Positions 37,063 through 48,455 are shown, numbered from the stretch's first letter. The stretch: DNA of 64,000 bases from Bedellia somnulentella (GCA_963576735.1 OY755170.1:22490875-22554874), one strand, 5' to 3'. Numbers and translations are program-made. The notes: generated from the sequence alone by a model not told the origin.

Positions 37063-38399
37063 CCCTAGACACCTAACGTTTGCTCGCCCCCTATAAATCC
37101 TAACCATACGTCGATGCGACGAGCATTTTTTTTAAAGTGCTTTATTTTTGTATTTGAATGTGATATACTGTAATATTTATTATTGATTATATGAATTAAC
37201 TACTATTCTTAAAAATAAAACAATTAACTTGTATTTTGCTTTCATTATATTGATTTTATTAGTCTTTCAGTGAGGCACTGTTTTCAATGGGATTAGTTCA
37301 GACATTAAATACTATAAAAATTAAAAAACCATCATAAAAAATATTTTTTTTTCTTTGGGCAATCTTAAAAATTACTATATTTCTATTAAGAGAAAAAAAC
37401 AAAACATAATACTTTGATGCACATCTCCTGCAGAAATCAATCTTATGTTTGCCGAAAATTACAGCGTTACATTTTGTGCATAATGATTTCACCAAGCGTC
37501 GTTTTTGTAGGAATATATCACCACAGACTTTTCTTTTTCTATTATTTGGTGCTTCTGCCAATCTTAAATCACTCCCAGGTGATTACTGACCTTGATCGTG
37601 AAATTCATACTTCAAATGATATATATAATGTGTGACGGAATAGTAAGAATTTTCAGTCTAATTTTCAGCCACAGTTCAACAAGCTGCAAATGCAGTTTCT
37701 TTATCAAATCACGCTAAGTAAAATTTTTTTCGCCATGTACAGAGGTGTTATGACATACTAATGTACTTTTTGATAGTGGTATATTCATCATCTCATAATA
37801 AATTCACATTTGCCATTGATTCGTTTCTCTGTTGCGTGACATAACGTTTGCTCAAATAGGTCTCCACCACTTTTAGTACCATCGTAAAATTCAATGGATG
37901 GCTTTTTTTGTGGGATTGAGAGCAGCTTCTACATCACAAAATGATAGGATGTAAACTATCTAAAATGGCTTACATTTACATAGAAATGTAAAGGACTTTT
38001 CAGACTGATTGTCACTTTGAACATCATCTGCTAAAAATATTCATTTTCACTTTTAAACAAGTCTTCCTACGGAGTGTTTTCTTCCTCTTCTAATAACAAA
38101 CACGTTATACACACATCGAACAGTACTCGTCTTGCATCTAGGATAAAAACTGCAAATATGTATAAACTAAAGTTGTGAAAAATATATATACAAAGCCTAA
38201 CCATTCGTCGAAATGAGGAACATTATTGGAATATCTCGTAAAATAGTGTACTAACCTGATGGATATGGTTGGCTACCAGAAGAGATCGACGAACACTGAG
38301 TTGGCTATAAACGTCGTCATTATATCTGTAAGCGCATAAAAGAGGCAACAATTTTTTTGTCATGAACTCGTCGCATCGACGAAGGTTAAGTGTCTAGGG
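37063..38399 (-). mobile_element. piggyBac-like element, internally deleted, TTAA-flanked
   Basis: Bounded by TTAA at 37059-37062 and 38400-38403. The termini are CCCTAGACACCTAAC and its near-complement GTTAAGTGTCTAGGG. A subterminal inverted pair, CGTCGATGCGACGAG / CTCGTCGCATCGACG, lies about 50 and 20 bp inside. Transposase scraps on the minus strand are an acidic N-terminal piece near 38040-38100, KKPSIEFYDGTKSGGDLFEQ near 37850-37910, and a C-terminal Cys-rich tail at 37298-37561. Stops and deletions make it non-autonomous. Confidence 0.9.
37298..37561 (-). pseudogene. piggyBac transposase C-terminal cysteine-rich piece
   Basis: KSLCTKCNAVIFGKHKIDFC is followed by RRC. The C-x2-C...H...C spacing resembles the C-terminal cysteine-rich DNA-binding domain of piggyBac transposases. 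The frame runs open for 87 codons, but the catalytic core is missing. Confidence 0.75.
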
Positions 38400-38742
38400 T
38401 TAAAATCATAATTCAATTGTTTTTCGTACGTTTGAATGGGTTATGTTATTTTCAGAGTTCTATACAATTATTGAAGGAAAAATAAAATTTAAATCAAACA
38501 AAAAATGGTGACAGCACTTATTGAGCATGGTTCAAACTATAGTCCAAAGCAGATCACGCAAAATCTAAGTCACATCAAACAAAAAAATATTGAGTATTTT
38601 GTGTCCAGCAACAATTAAGATTCTTCAGCATCTTGGAGATCCCTTTGCATTTTAACAAAAAGAACTTCATTATTGGCATAAATTTAATTTTTTCCACCTA
38701 CATACATAAATACAATGTATGTATATGTATACTCACGGTAGT

Positions 38743-38990
38743 TGCTGTGTAGTGTCGGCTTAGAATAGCGCTACCCCATTTCTTCCCATGGGTGATCGTA
38801 AGAGGCGAGTAACGGTATCGGGGCCTTTTAAGTGATTTTTGGGTGAAGAGGTTGGAGACCCATCACCAAAAATATTTATTTCACATTTTTTTCCCCATTT
38901 CACTTCCAAAAGTGGCTGAAGAATTTTCTAATTCAGAAGCTCTGGCTACTCCTTTTAGGGATCTATAGCCGTGAGTATATGTATGCATGT
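38743..38990 (+). repeat. SINE-A copy, full length
   Basis: Head GCTGTGTAGTGTCGGCTTAG to tail AGCCGTGAGTATATGTATG. Its tail runs into the tail of the inverted, split copy at 38991/39742. Confidence 0.88.
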
Positions 38991-39005
38991 ATATATACTC
39001 ACGGC

Positions 39006-39741
39006 TAGGGCATCCAATCCCGCAGCATTTATGTGATCTCGGTATTTGCGGGATTGATATTTCTCAATCCCGCGGGATCTCGGTATTGGCGGGATCCCGC
39101 AAGTGTGTATGTGGTACATTAAATTGTATATTAGTAAATATAGTGTAAGGATTGAAGGATACAAAAGAAATAAAAATCAACATAGCTTTATTAGTTTTAA
39201 TTATCAAATCAAGCAAGAAGTACGATTAGAATGACATATTATTTTTTTTGGAACACATACACATATACTCACTATAATTCCCTTGAAGGGGTAGCCAGAG
39301 CCAAGGAATTATAAACTCCTCAGCCACTTTTGGAAGTTGGGTGGGGAAAAGGCGGTAAAATAAAGGTTTTTGGTGATGGGTCTCCAACCGCATCGCCGAA
39401 AAATCCAATAAAAAGCCCCAATACCCTTAGTCGCCTCTTACGACATCCGTGGGTAGAAAGGGGTATAGACATTTTTTTGGAAATGTTTTCGTAAGATACA
39501 TAATGTAACTAATGTATCATCTGCCAGGCTGCGGCCGCTGCGGCCGCCGCGGCGATTCACTCTTTTCGCTCGCTTGTCAGTAGTCGCGCGGCAGCGCGCT
39601 TAGGAGGGTGTTTTTTTGCTGCAGATCAGTCCCGCAAATCCCGCGGGATCCCGCGCATGTAATCCCGCATAGTGCGGGACTGAAAAATGATGCGGGATCT
39701 CGGAATAACGAGATCTCGGAATACCGGGATTGGATGCCCTA
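39006..39741. mobile_element. hAT-like non-autonomous DNA transposon with 8 bp target duplication
   Basis: Terminal inverted repeats TAGGGCATCCAATCCCG and CGGGATTGGATGCCCTA, with CTCACGGC duplicated at 38998-39005 and 39742-39749; 8 bp is the hAT signature. Subterminal regions repeat CGGGATCTCGG / CCGAGATC-type motifs on both sides. A very GC-rich patch lies at about 39527-39560. No transposase. It contains a later SINE-A insertion. Confidence 0.88.
39253..39470 (-). repeat. SINE-A copy nested in the hAT-like element
   Basis: Flanked by ATTTTTTTGGAA-like duplicates at about 39241 and 39471. It begins ACACATACACATATACTCAC and lacks the last part of the head. Confidence 0.85.
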
Positions 39742-40596
39742 CTCACGGCTCTAAATCTCTAGAAGGGGTAGCCAGAGCTAAGGAATCAGAAATTACTCAG
39801 CCACTTTTGGAAAAGTGCGTGGGGAAAAGATGTAAGTAAGTACCGTTAGTCGCCTCTTACGTACACCCACTGGAAGAAATGGGGTAGTGCTATTCTATGC
39901 CGTGGCTATTCCTATTTTTCTACCTATTCGTTACATTATTTGTGTATGCTTGACTTCATTCTCGAACTAATTTAAATAATTTTCAGGTTTATTTTTTTGT
40001 TATTTTTAATGGCTGGTAGCGACCCATAAATATTATTTAAAAAACAAAATAAAAATAACATATTAGTTTATTGGCTCTTAGAAAAGAATAAAAGGCTGAC
40101 GCGCATAGTAGCAACAACAAAAATTTTTTTGGTCATTTAAGAAGCACCCTAATGTTGGATCCAAATTTGAAAAGGTGTAGAAATTTCATGGCGCAACATT
40201 TTAAATACAGTGGAAAGCTTCTGCTTTTTTAATTTTTTTGCTTTATTCTCGGGTGTTAACTTTTAGTAAAAGGCTTGTTTAAACTGGATAGTTGCCTATC
40301 GTGAAAAATAAATATAAACGTGAATTTCAGTGTAAGTTAATCTATTTTTAATGAAATCATAAACATTAGTTTATTAATGATCGTTGACATATTTTAATTT
40401 TCAATTCGCAAACAAAAACTAATATATTCGTAATAATATTGAAAATTGACGATAATGTTGAAAATTATTAGGACAATCTTTCACTGAATGTTAATATTTT
40501 AATGTTTTCTTACTTTCAAGCAAAGAGATGAAATTATAATGCTTTATGATATTTAATAATCATTAATGGCTACATAATTTAAATCTTTTTGTTAAT

Positions 40597-40668
40597 GAAA
40601 CCTCATGTGGGGATTATTACTTATTTATATTTATATAGGATTTATTTATTCTTTATTTATTAGTATTA
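40597..40668 (+). repeat. CATGAAAACCTCATGTGGGG repeat copy 3
   Basis: AATGAAACCTCATGTGGGGA then TTATTAC. Downstream, TTTATTTATTCTTTATTTATTAG is the reverse complement of the AT-rich tail beside copy 1 at 14541. Confidence 0.5.
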
Positions 40669-40721
40669 ATTGCTACAATTTCTCGTATATATAACCGTTG
40701 TTTTTATAATGAGTTGAAAAA

Positions 40722-41103
40722 TTGCAACCGCTACCGCTATTACGTAGAACATCATCCGCTTAACGTTCGGACGATGAGAATTCAATTCCCAGGCCGACCT
40801 ATACCAATTCGGCTTTTATAAATATGTATGTGGGGTTTTTTTATCATGGTAGTACGGTACGGTGAGAGAAAACATCGTGAGGTAACCCACATGTCTCAGT
40901 TGAACTTAAACTTGTGATAGTGTTTTAAATGTACAAAACGGTGTTAGGCTTCTGCCTCCTATTACAGTAGACAGTTGGACAGTGTACTCAACACTGTCCA
41001 AGCGAAACGTGGGTACTCTGAACACCAGGTGACAATGTCACGTCATCTGATGTTCAAAATATTTAGTACCTCCGACAAAGCCTTCGGAGATATTCGGTAC
41101 AAT
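40722..41103 (+). repeat. SINE-B copy, degenerate, + orientation
   Basis: Head CTATTACGTAGAACATC... and GAGAATTCAATTCCCAGG (box B-like) lead to ACATCGTGAGGTAACCCAC, GTGGGTACTCTGAACACCAG and a CTTCGGAGATATTCGG end. It is the only SINE-B here in this orientation. Confidence 0.78.
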
Positions 41104-41117
41104 AATAAAAATAATAA

Positions 41118-41250
41118 TTGATTATGCGTCTCTAGCCTCTTCGCCCAACAATCAATTAAAAAACACCAATCCTCTCAGTGATCTCGTACAGTACCCACGG
41201 AAAGAAATGGGATAGTGATTATCTAAGTTCACTCTACACAGTTGCATTGG
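41118..41250 (-). repeat. SINE-A fragment, degenerate head half
   Basis: GCCTCTTCGCCCAACAATC, GGAAAGAAATGGGATAGTGA and CTACACAGT match the head half. Confidence 0.5.
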
Positions 41251-41549
41251 TAACGTGCTAAAATACTATGGTTTCTTAAAATGGTGCTAACTATTATTCT
41301 TTTTGTCCTTTTGATTATTATTTTGGGAATTACTTTTAGTTCCTTTATTTTATTAACATTTTTACATGAAGGTACTAACTAAACAGGAGACCATACTTAC
41401 AAAAACATGCAATTTACTACCTCGCAATAAAGATTTTAATCTTTTGAACAACGTTAAGCGGAGAAACGGCCTAGAACGAGAGCCAGAACCCGAGGAGTGT
41501 CCCTATCTCGCGGTTGCCAGACGAGTTTAAGTTCAAAGAAAAACTAATC

Positions 41550-41625
41550 ATACATACACATACATATACTCACAGCTATAAATCCCTAAAAGGGGTAGCC
41601 AGAGCTGAGGAATTAGAAATTCCTC
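41550..41625 (-). repeat. SINE-A fragment, tail half
   Basis: ACATATACTCACAGCTATAA to GAATTAGAAATTCCTC; stops abruptly. It lies about 260 bp before receptor exon 4. Confidence 0.8.
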
Positions 41626-41886
41626 TATAAGCAGTCATCAAAACCCTGAAACAAAATACAATACAACACATGTACAGAAAAGCATAGTTTTCTTAACTAA
41701 AAAATCAAGTTCTTCCATTAAGAATTCTTCTTATACTGTATATCCTTAACAAGAAATTCTATTCGTACTTCAAAAAGATTTAATGTATCCTAGCAAATCG
41801 CAAAAACAAACCCCGAATGAAATAGATAATTAATTGTAAACAATTTCAAGCCGTTTCACAAATTAAGAACAACGTTTCTCACACAG

Positions 41887-42140
41887 GGTTGCTCCGTTTG
41901 CAGCAGCTCTACCAATTAATGCAGCCGGGCCGAACAGCGTTCAAGATAACACTCGTGAAAAGAATAAATAATGCTTCAGATGCGCTAGAATTCTTGCTTG
42001 CCTTGGAACAGTACGACCGCTGGGGTAATAAGCGTATTGTGCTAGATTGCAGCGCTAAAAACGCTAAAAGCATCCTAGTTGGGCATGTCCGCAACGTGAA
42101 ACTAGGCCGCAGAACATACCATTACATGCTTAGTGGTTTG
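41887..42140 (+). CDS. GluRI: Receptor exon 4: amino-terminal domain
   Basis: Encodes residues 139-223, the largest exon found. LLRLQQLYQLM follows directly on the DG of exon 3. RIVLDCSAKNA and YHYMLSGL match the lower lobe of the AMPA-type amino-terminal domain. A possible sequon NAS lies in INNASDA. The acceptor is TTTCTCACACAG and the donor is GTAAGT. The exon begins in phase 1 and ends in phase 0. It is unusual only in lying after a 24.1 kb repeat-rich intron. Confidence 0.96.
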
Positions 42141-43155
42141 GTAAGTGGTTGAAAGTAGCTATTATTGTTATTTTATTACTCATATTTTGAGGAAATAGTA
42201 TTTCAAGTATTAGGCTGACTACAGCTATCATTTAGATGGTATACATATGTATATATATAATGGCTACCCGGCTGAGTACAATTAATGAATATATAATTTG
42301 CACATGTATACATAAAAAATTGAAATAATAATTGCATAATCTATACGAATTCAAAGTCATCTCTATATAGTTTGTATTCAAAGTTGCTTTCTATATCTTG
42401 AACCGGATTGATTGAATTATTATTTCATTTGTTTCAATTATTTGGGAATTCATTTTCAGAATCAATGTACTATGAATTTGATTCTGAAAATGTATTCCTT
42501 TATCTTTATTCTAGGATTTTTAATCAACGCTGAAAGCGGAATAAAAAGCAACCATTGCAAGAAAATGACGTGTAATTTCAGACAACATAAAATAATTGAC
42601 GTATTTTCAATCGAATAGATCGAGAAAATGTATTTCTAGAAATCGTTTCTTAAGAATGGATTTTACTTGTAAAACAAAGAAATATAGGTCAAACATTTAA
42701 ATTCTTTTAAATGGCACTTTTTAATAAGATAAATATAATAACTCTGATTACTTTTTAAAACTTAATATAAAAATAAAATAGATTATTCTGCAAAAAAACA
42801 TTTGACTTTATCAGAGTGGAGAATAAACACGTCGTTTATTCTTGGGAAAGATGTTAGCTTACGTAGTAAAATGGAATAATTATTACTCACTAAAGTTGTT
42901 TTTCTTACGATGCAATTTCTCGCTATTAACAGAGCTCTGTTTATTTTAAAACATGTATATTTTTACTAGCATCTATTAATGATGTTGTTTTTATTTATTA
43001 TAGAATGATATCAGAACATTGACTTATCACATCCATAAAAAAATATTATTGTATCGCTTGTGTCGAAAATTTTTATTTGTTTAAGTGATTTGTAATAATC
43101 TTCACATGAGGTTTTCATGCAAACAAAGCGTATTTATAGTATTTTTACTAAATAG
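42141..43155 (+). other. Receptor intron after exon 4
   Basis: AT-rich, about 1.0 kb. Nothing recognisable except a short repeat match at 43104-43121. The open frame at 42412-42618 has no family features. Confidence 0.85.
43104..43121 (-). repeat. CATGAAAACCTCATGTG core, minus orientation
   Basis: CACATGAGGTTTTCATGC is the complement of the core seen at 14511, 21677 and 40597. It lies about 35 bp upstream of the exon 5 acceptor. Confidence 0.4.
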
Positions 43156-43305
43156 GTGATGGATGATCATTGGGAAAATGAAATAGTGGAATATGGAGCA
43201 GTCAATGTTACTGGATTCCGAATTATTGATCACTCGAGGAAGATCGTTCGTGATTTCATTGAAGGCTTGAAAAAAATGGATCACCGAGCCAAAGACACTA
43301 TATCG
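43156..43305 (+). CDS. GluRI: Receptor exon 5: amino-terminal domain
   Basis: Encodes residues 224-273, a 150 nt phase-0 cassette. VNVTGFRIIDHS and FIEGLKKMD fit the amino-terminal domain segment that in AMPA receptors reads 'GANVTGFQLV'. NVT is a conserved N-glycosylation sequon. The acceptor is ACTAAATAG and the donor is GTAAGC. An 18 bp copy of a dispersed repeat (see 43104-43121) lies about 35 bp upstream of the acceptor. Confidence 0.95.
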
Positions 43306-43685
43306 GTAAGCAACAAATATTGAAATACTTGAGTACGGTTTATTTTTATTTATTTTTAAAATTAAAGTAGAAAAAAATTGTTATATACTAAAAATAATAT
43401 AGTTAGGGCATACAGACAGGTTTGATGGAAGAACGTAGAACTGAACAATTAAAATTATACTAAGATATACTAAGACTAGTTTGTCAAATATGAATGAAAA
43501 ATGATTTCTAGCAAATATCCACCACGATCACGCTGGCGGATTTTTCATCAAAATTTTTGATCACAGTTGGCAAAAATTCTGGATTATTTCGACTATTACG
43601 TCGCAAATTTTGAGTTTTAATGCTGCAATCGATTCCATTAGCTCCATAGACTCTATCCTTAAGATAACCCGACAAAAAAAAACCA

Positions 43686-44019
43686 GAGGGTCAACGCTGC
43701 TCATCGAGAACGATAATTGGCATATTTATATCTTCTAAGCAACACTAACATTTATTTCCTTCTCCCTCGCACGATGGAATATTCGTATTTTTGGCATTTC
43801 TGTTATATGAGAATACATGGTGATATTCGACGAATCCAACGATACCTCCGTAGTTGTCGTTGGTTTCATCGAATTGAAAGCGCCAATATTTAAACTGTTC
43901 TATTCACATCAAAATGTCAATATCCGAATATTCGATCGAGGGAGAAAGAAAGAAATTTTAATATGGGAAGAAGAGATAAGTATGCTAATTAACGTTCCGT
44001 GTGTGCAGAGTTGACCCTC
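43686..44019. mobile_element. Foldback MITE
   Basis: GAGGGTCAACGCTGC at the left is mirrored by GCAGAGTTGACCCTC at the right. The inverted arms extend about 85 bp, to CTTCTCCCTCG and CGAGGGAGAAAG, at roughly 70% identity by eye; GAATATTCG recurs inside. The 65-codon open frame inside has no known content. No clear target duplication; family unknown. Confidence 0.6.
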
Positions 44020-44185
44020 AGTATTGTTAAATCAGATGATCTAGCTGGCAATTTAACAGCAGAATTTGAGAAGGGCGATTATTGAGAAACCTTTTCATGC
44101 TCAATGTGCCACTGTACGGTGCGCTATGGGGTCTGGTGGGGTAATTGGGCCGTTTTTTTTCGAAGATGAGGCTGGAAATAAGATA

Positions 44186-44800
44186 CGAGGGGCATGCAAA
44201 TATAAGTTAGATACTCTTTTCTTATTTAATTGACACTGGTAAGCTATACACCATCTTATAGGCTGGTTTTTTATTGACATATTTGAATATAGAACGGGTC
44301 ATATTGCTACTGTTGTGCTAGAGAATGAAAGAACGGTGAACTTCTAATGGTATGTGACAGTTTGTGCTCCAACAGTAATATCAGCTTGGTGTGACAAGCG
44401 ACCGAAGTCAGGAATCCGGCACCTTCTCTGGCACCAAGACAATGCGGCGCCGCACACGTCTGCCATAACACTAGACTTTTTCAACTCGAAAAATGTGTCA
44501 ATTCTCCCTCACCCGCCATATTTCCCTGACCTAGCGCCTTATTATTTTTACTTGTTTCCAAAAATCAAAGAAAAACTAAAGGGGAGGAGGTTTGAAAGCA
44601 AAGAAGATGCGCTGGTTGCCTATAATTTCGAGATTTCTAAGGTATCTAAAGAAGAGTGGTCACAGGTATTTTCCAATTGGTTCAGACGTATGGAAAAGTG
44701 TATACGTGCTCATGGTGAATACTTTGAAAAGATTGATACTTGTAATAAAGAATAAATTTTATAATTTTTGAGTACCTAGTTTCTTTTGGCATGCCCCTCG
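44186..44800 (+). mobile_element. Mariner element, internally deleted, both ends present
   Basis: Left end CGAGGGGCATGCAAATATAA and right end TTTTGGCATGCCCCTCG, each next to TA (44184-44185 and 44801-44802). It is the same family as the palindromic copy at 26315. The 5' half of the transposase is deleted. Confidence 0.9.
44354..44755 (+). pseudogene. Mariner transposase, C-terminal 133 codons
   Basis: Reads WCDKRPKSGIRHLLWHQDNA, then PHPPYFPDLAPYYF. The second catalytic Asp (in QDNAAPH) is kept, but the third, normally in 'APCD', is Tyr, and SPDLAP has become FPDLAP. The C-terminal helix-rich part EEWSQVFSNWFRRMEKCIRA is intact to the stop. The helix-turn-helix N-terminal half is missing. 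Catalytically dead. Confidence 0.88.
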
Positions 44801-45680
44801 TATCAATGGATCGCTTTATCGTGAGATTTTAACAAAGCGATTTTGGCCTATATTTGATGACATGGATATCACTGATTTATTGTTTCAATAAACGTTGCCA
44901 AATCACAAAGATATTTTTTTTGTTTTAAGATATTTTTACTGTATATTATTTGGTATTGTGGTATTAATTGGTATTTTGTTTAGACCAAAATAAATTTTAA
45001 ATTGTATGTCACTTAATCATAAAAACATCATTAATCCTAATATTCAGTTTTATTCCCGGTTTAGTTTAGCCAATTTTGAAACACGTGTGAAATTGGAAAG
45101 TGAAAATTTATTTGTACTAATATGAGATCTCTAACTGCCCCTTTGAAAAAAAAGCGTGGCGTTCAATGGAGATCAGTTATTTTTAACTAGCTTCTGTCAC
45201 ACAGGTCTGATGGCCTTCACAGTTCTTTGATTCTCTGAACATGTGAAATTAATAAAGCATTTCGGATATTGAACAAAATGATGATAAAGTTTATCAAAGC
45301 ATTTCTGAAACCAAAGTTTGATTGACAAATTATAATAACCACTGAACTGAAACTAATGTAGCCTTTCCAACAAAATGGATTTATTAAAATACATTCCATT
45401 GTATGATAGTTATAATTAGTCTAATCCGCTGTTTATGAAATTAATTCTTACGATAATAATTCAAAATGACAGAATTTACGTCTCATTTCGTTACGAAAGG
45501 TATTGGTATAACTAGCTAGCAACCAAATTGTAAGTATCGGATAAAGCTATATTAATTATTATACATCCGTAGAGGAACTAGTGTAACTGATATATGAGCC
45601 CTATGAGTTGCAAATCTTCAGTGATAATGAGCAGGAGTGTTGCTCATCAACCAGCTTAATAACCAGTGGTCTCGGAGGCT

Positions 45681-45805
45681 CTGCATAGCTAGTACGATCC
45701 GTCTTTTAACTAGGTATCGCGTGGTATAAAACAGCCATATTTTTCGCACTTACTTAATATCGTATACTGTCATCTCATTCTAACCGTTATCGTGTCGATA
45801 AAGTA
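45681..45805 (+). repeat. Repeat X copy 2
   Basis: CTGCATAGCTAGTACGATCC, GGTATCGCGTGGTAT, CACTTACTTAATATCGTATA and ACCGTTATCGTGTC parallel 16877-16997. Confidence 0.6.
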
Positions 45806-46543
45806 GCGCTTGTACTAGGCCTGCTCTTAACTGGTTTCTACGTACATTAGATAAACAGTGCGGTAGGCTTGTACAAGGTGGACTAACGACACGAAAAGAC
45901 ACGGAAACCCAATGAAGGAGGGCATCATAGACCTGGTCGTAAAACATAATTGTAAAATGCCTTTTTGAAGCAATATCATTCTATTGGCTGATGATGACTC
46001 AGTTTTAATATTTTTAGTCGAAATATGAGGACATACATATAATTTTAATAAACAATGCTTGTTATACACTTTCTTCGAGGCCAATCAAGCCAGCAAAATT
46101 TTATGGTTTGGACCAATACCAGTGAGAGTCAGACTCACCAATTAAAAGTTTCCCAAGCATACATGAGATATATTTTGAGAGTTGCGAGCAGTATTTGTGA
46201 ATGTAAATTCAAGAATATTGTGTGTATTGTATTATATAGTGTAGTCTATTGAAAAAAACTTGGAAGGTTTAAAACCATATTTTCACTAAATTTGTATAAA
46301 ATGTTGTTGTTAAAAATGGACATAAACAGTAAACTTAAGTATGACTCATTAATTATAAACTAAATACGATTTATTTCACATTATTGAGTTTAATATGTTC
46401 TTTTAGATACAATGTTGAACTAAACACTTGTTAATTAGGCTTAATTTAATTATAAAATGAACACCTAGTCACTATACATTAGCTAAACAGCTAAGACTTT
46501 TATATGAGTGCGGATAGCCATATTCAATGGCGTTCGCCAATTA

Positions 46544-46585
46544 TCTACACTATAATAAGACTGTACCGAGGTCAAATTTATAACA
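46544..46585 (+). mobile_element. Helitron family 1, 5' terminal scrap
   Basis: TCTACACTATAATAAGACTG plus TACCGAGGTCAAATTT closely match the first 36 bases of the element at 11501, after an A. The similarity then stops. Confidence 0.6.
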
Positions 46586-48224
46586 AAATCTTTCAGGTGC
46601 AAAATAATTATTTCCATGCACATTCATTGTAGAATAGACAAAATGGAGCACCTTTCAACATCATACCAAATTAATGTAAATATTGTCAAATAATAAATTT
46701 CAGATATTATGTTGCCCTTTCGAATTTAGTTTTTAATATATGTTAATATTTTTGTCGCTCAGGGTAGCGCTTTATTATTCTAAATTTTCGTATCGTGTAC
46801 CAAGTAGAGTGAAAGAAATAATAAACCTTTTACAGTCGTTTCATTTACTACTAAAATCGATAGTGCTGGTTTGTGGGTTCAGCATCTCCTATACTTAACC
46901 ATGTAAATATGCCACCCTGAATGATGTGCAGTCAAACCATTGCATTTAAAAGTTTATTTTAAGATATTTCGCTTTTTTAAGCTTTTGATTTAATGCTTTA
47001 ATAAATCTAACATTGTATCCTCTTCACTAAAAAAAAGAACTACCTTTAAACAACAGAGTTATCTATGAATGCATTTCATTATTTTTGAAATATCTTTTTA
47101 ACAAAGCAACCAAAGCCGATAAAAATGAAATGAGACCACCTTGGAAGAAAAGCAATTTTCGAAATTGATAAACTTTTAAAGTTCAAACTGCATTACATAG
47201 ATACAAAAATACAATCGAATTGATTGCTTTTTTTTAATAGTTTGATTACACTTGATGCTGGTGGATGGTTAAATTGATATGAGACCTTTGTGTTGGTTCA
47301 TTTCATTTCAGTAATTTATTGGCAGCTACATCTCAACTTAAAAAGTTTTAATTGTGTTATTTCATTAGTCGAATATGTAATCGATATTAATCCTGCTCAG
47401 TAACTCAATCTTTAACTTGCTTTTATAAAACATATTTATAAAAGGCAAAGTAAAATTTCATGTTCCCTCAAAGTAAAAAGCTGCACGGTACCCGTTGAGT
47501 ATAAATAGATTTGCCCGGACCGAAAATGAAATGTGACATGCATCGAACGCGAGTACGACATTGCATTTCCGTGTGTCGTTAGCTGATAAAGCACCTACGA
47601 TATCCAATTCCATTAAAAGTATAAACATCTTTGTTACTCAGTTTGTAAAATGCTCCGACCAGGCTTGAAATTTCATCAGACGAAATTCACAAAAAGCACA
47701 GGAGTTTCTAAATTTGCTTCTATCGCGTGCCTCTTTTGATTTGATATCACTAGCATTCCTGAATATTTTGCCTTTTCGAAATAGTTTGGAGAAGTAAGAA
47801 ATAATTTTGTATCGCAAACGAAGTTGAAAAATATCCAAAGCGATATTAACAGCACCTAACATAGCCTAAAAGTACAATTACTCCTGTTACCTCTTAATAT
47901 ATTTTTATGCAAATTAATAAAAAGATACTACATGAATCATTGTAAATCCGAACCATCACTTTAATAGCCATAGTAAATCAGTATGTAACGTAAGTACAAG
48001 TACGCAGACGTCTAAGATAACAGCACAGTGCCACCAGCACTTAACATAGATAAACGGTCTACCGTTACTTGATTAGGATTTACATAGCTTGCTACTATGT
48101 ATACATTTAATATACAACAGTATGGTTTCTGTATTAATCGTGCTGAACGTGTGATTCGTACTATATATTAATTGACATTATTAATCGAGTGTCACGAGCT
48201 GTAATATTTCATGAGAGCAAGTGT

Positions 48225-48455
48225 AAACACTTACATACATGTATTAACTCTCGCTATTAGTTCCTTTACGGTAGGGAGACGATCGATTGCCATTTCGAAC
48301 GATCCTGGAAAGCCTCTTGAGCTCCATTTACATTTGTCAATATTATCATTCTTGCCTGCATTTATTCCTCTCACTTTGCATGCTTGCCTTTTTGAGCAAA
48401 CGCTCTACTTGATCTATTTACTCTTAGTGGAGGTGATGTATTTCAGAATGTGTTA
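48225..48455 (-). repeat. RTE-like LINE tail and last codons, degenerate
   Basis: TTAACTCTCGCTATTAGTTC, AGACGATCGATTGCC and GCTTGCCTTTTTGAGC follow the same order as 2145-2300. Confidence 0.65.

Larger units (their letters stand above)
38991..39902 (-). repeat. SINE-A copy split by a hAT-like element
   Basis: The tail part (ATATATACTCACGGC, to 39005) and the body (from CTCACGGCTCTAAATC at 39742) belong to one copy. The 8 bp CTCACGGC is duplicated by the insertion of 39006-39741. The body has an internal deletion near 39830. Confidence 0.85.
17770..41886 (+). other. Receptor intron after exon 3 (24.1 kb)
   Basis: Main transposon reservoir of the window. Stretches where I see nothing definable: 17860-18870, 19130-20720, 23210-24750, 24840-25280, 25435-26310, 27190-30060, 32700-33950 and 38400-38740. 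The open frame at 28811-29083 has no family features. AT runs at about 17929-17945 and (TAA)n at 33954-33978 are microsatellites. Confidence 0.85.

Noticed and set aside
39527..39560. CpG island or promoter from the GCGGCCGC-rich patch
   Set aside because: It is very short and lies within the hAT-like element, so it is element sequence rather than a host promoter.
42412..42618. Extra receptor exon between exons 4 and 5
   Set aside because: Exon 4 to exon 5 already joins in phase 0 with continuous family similarity, and the frame shows no receptor motif.
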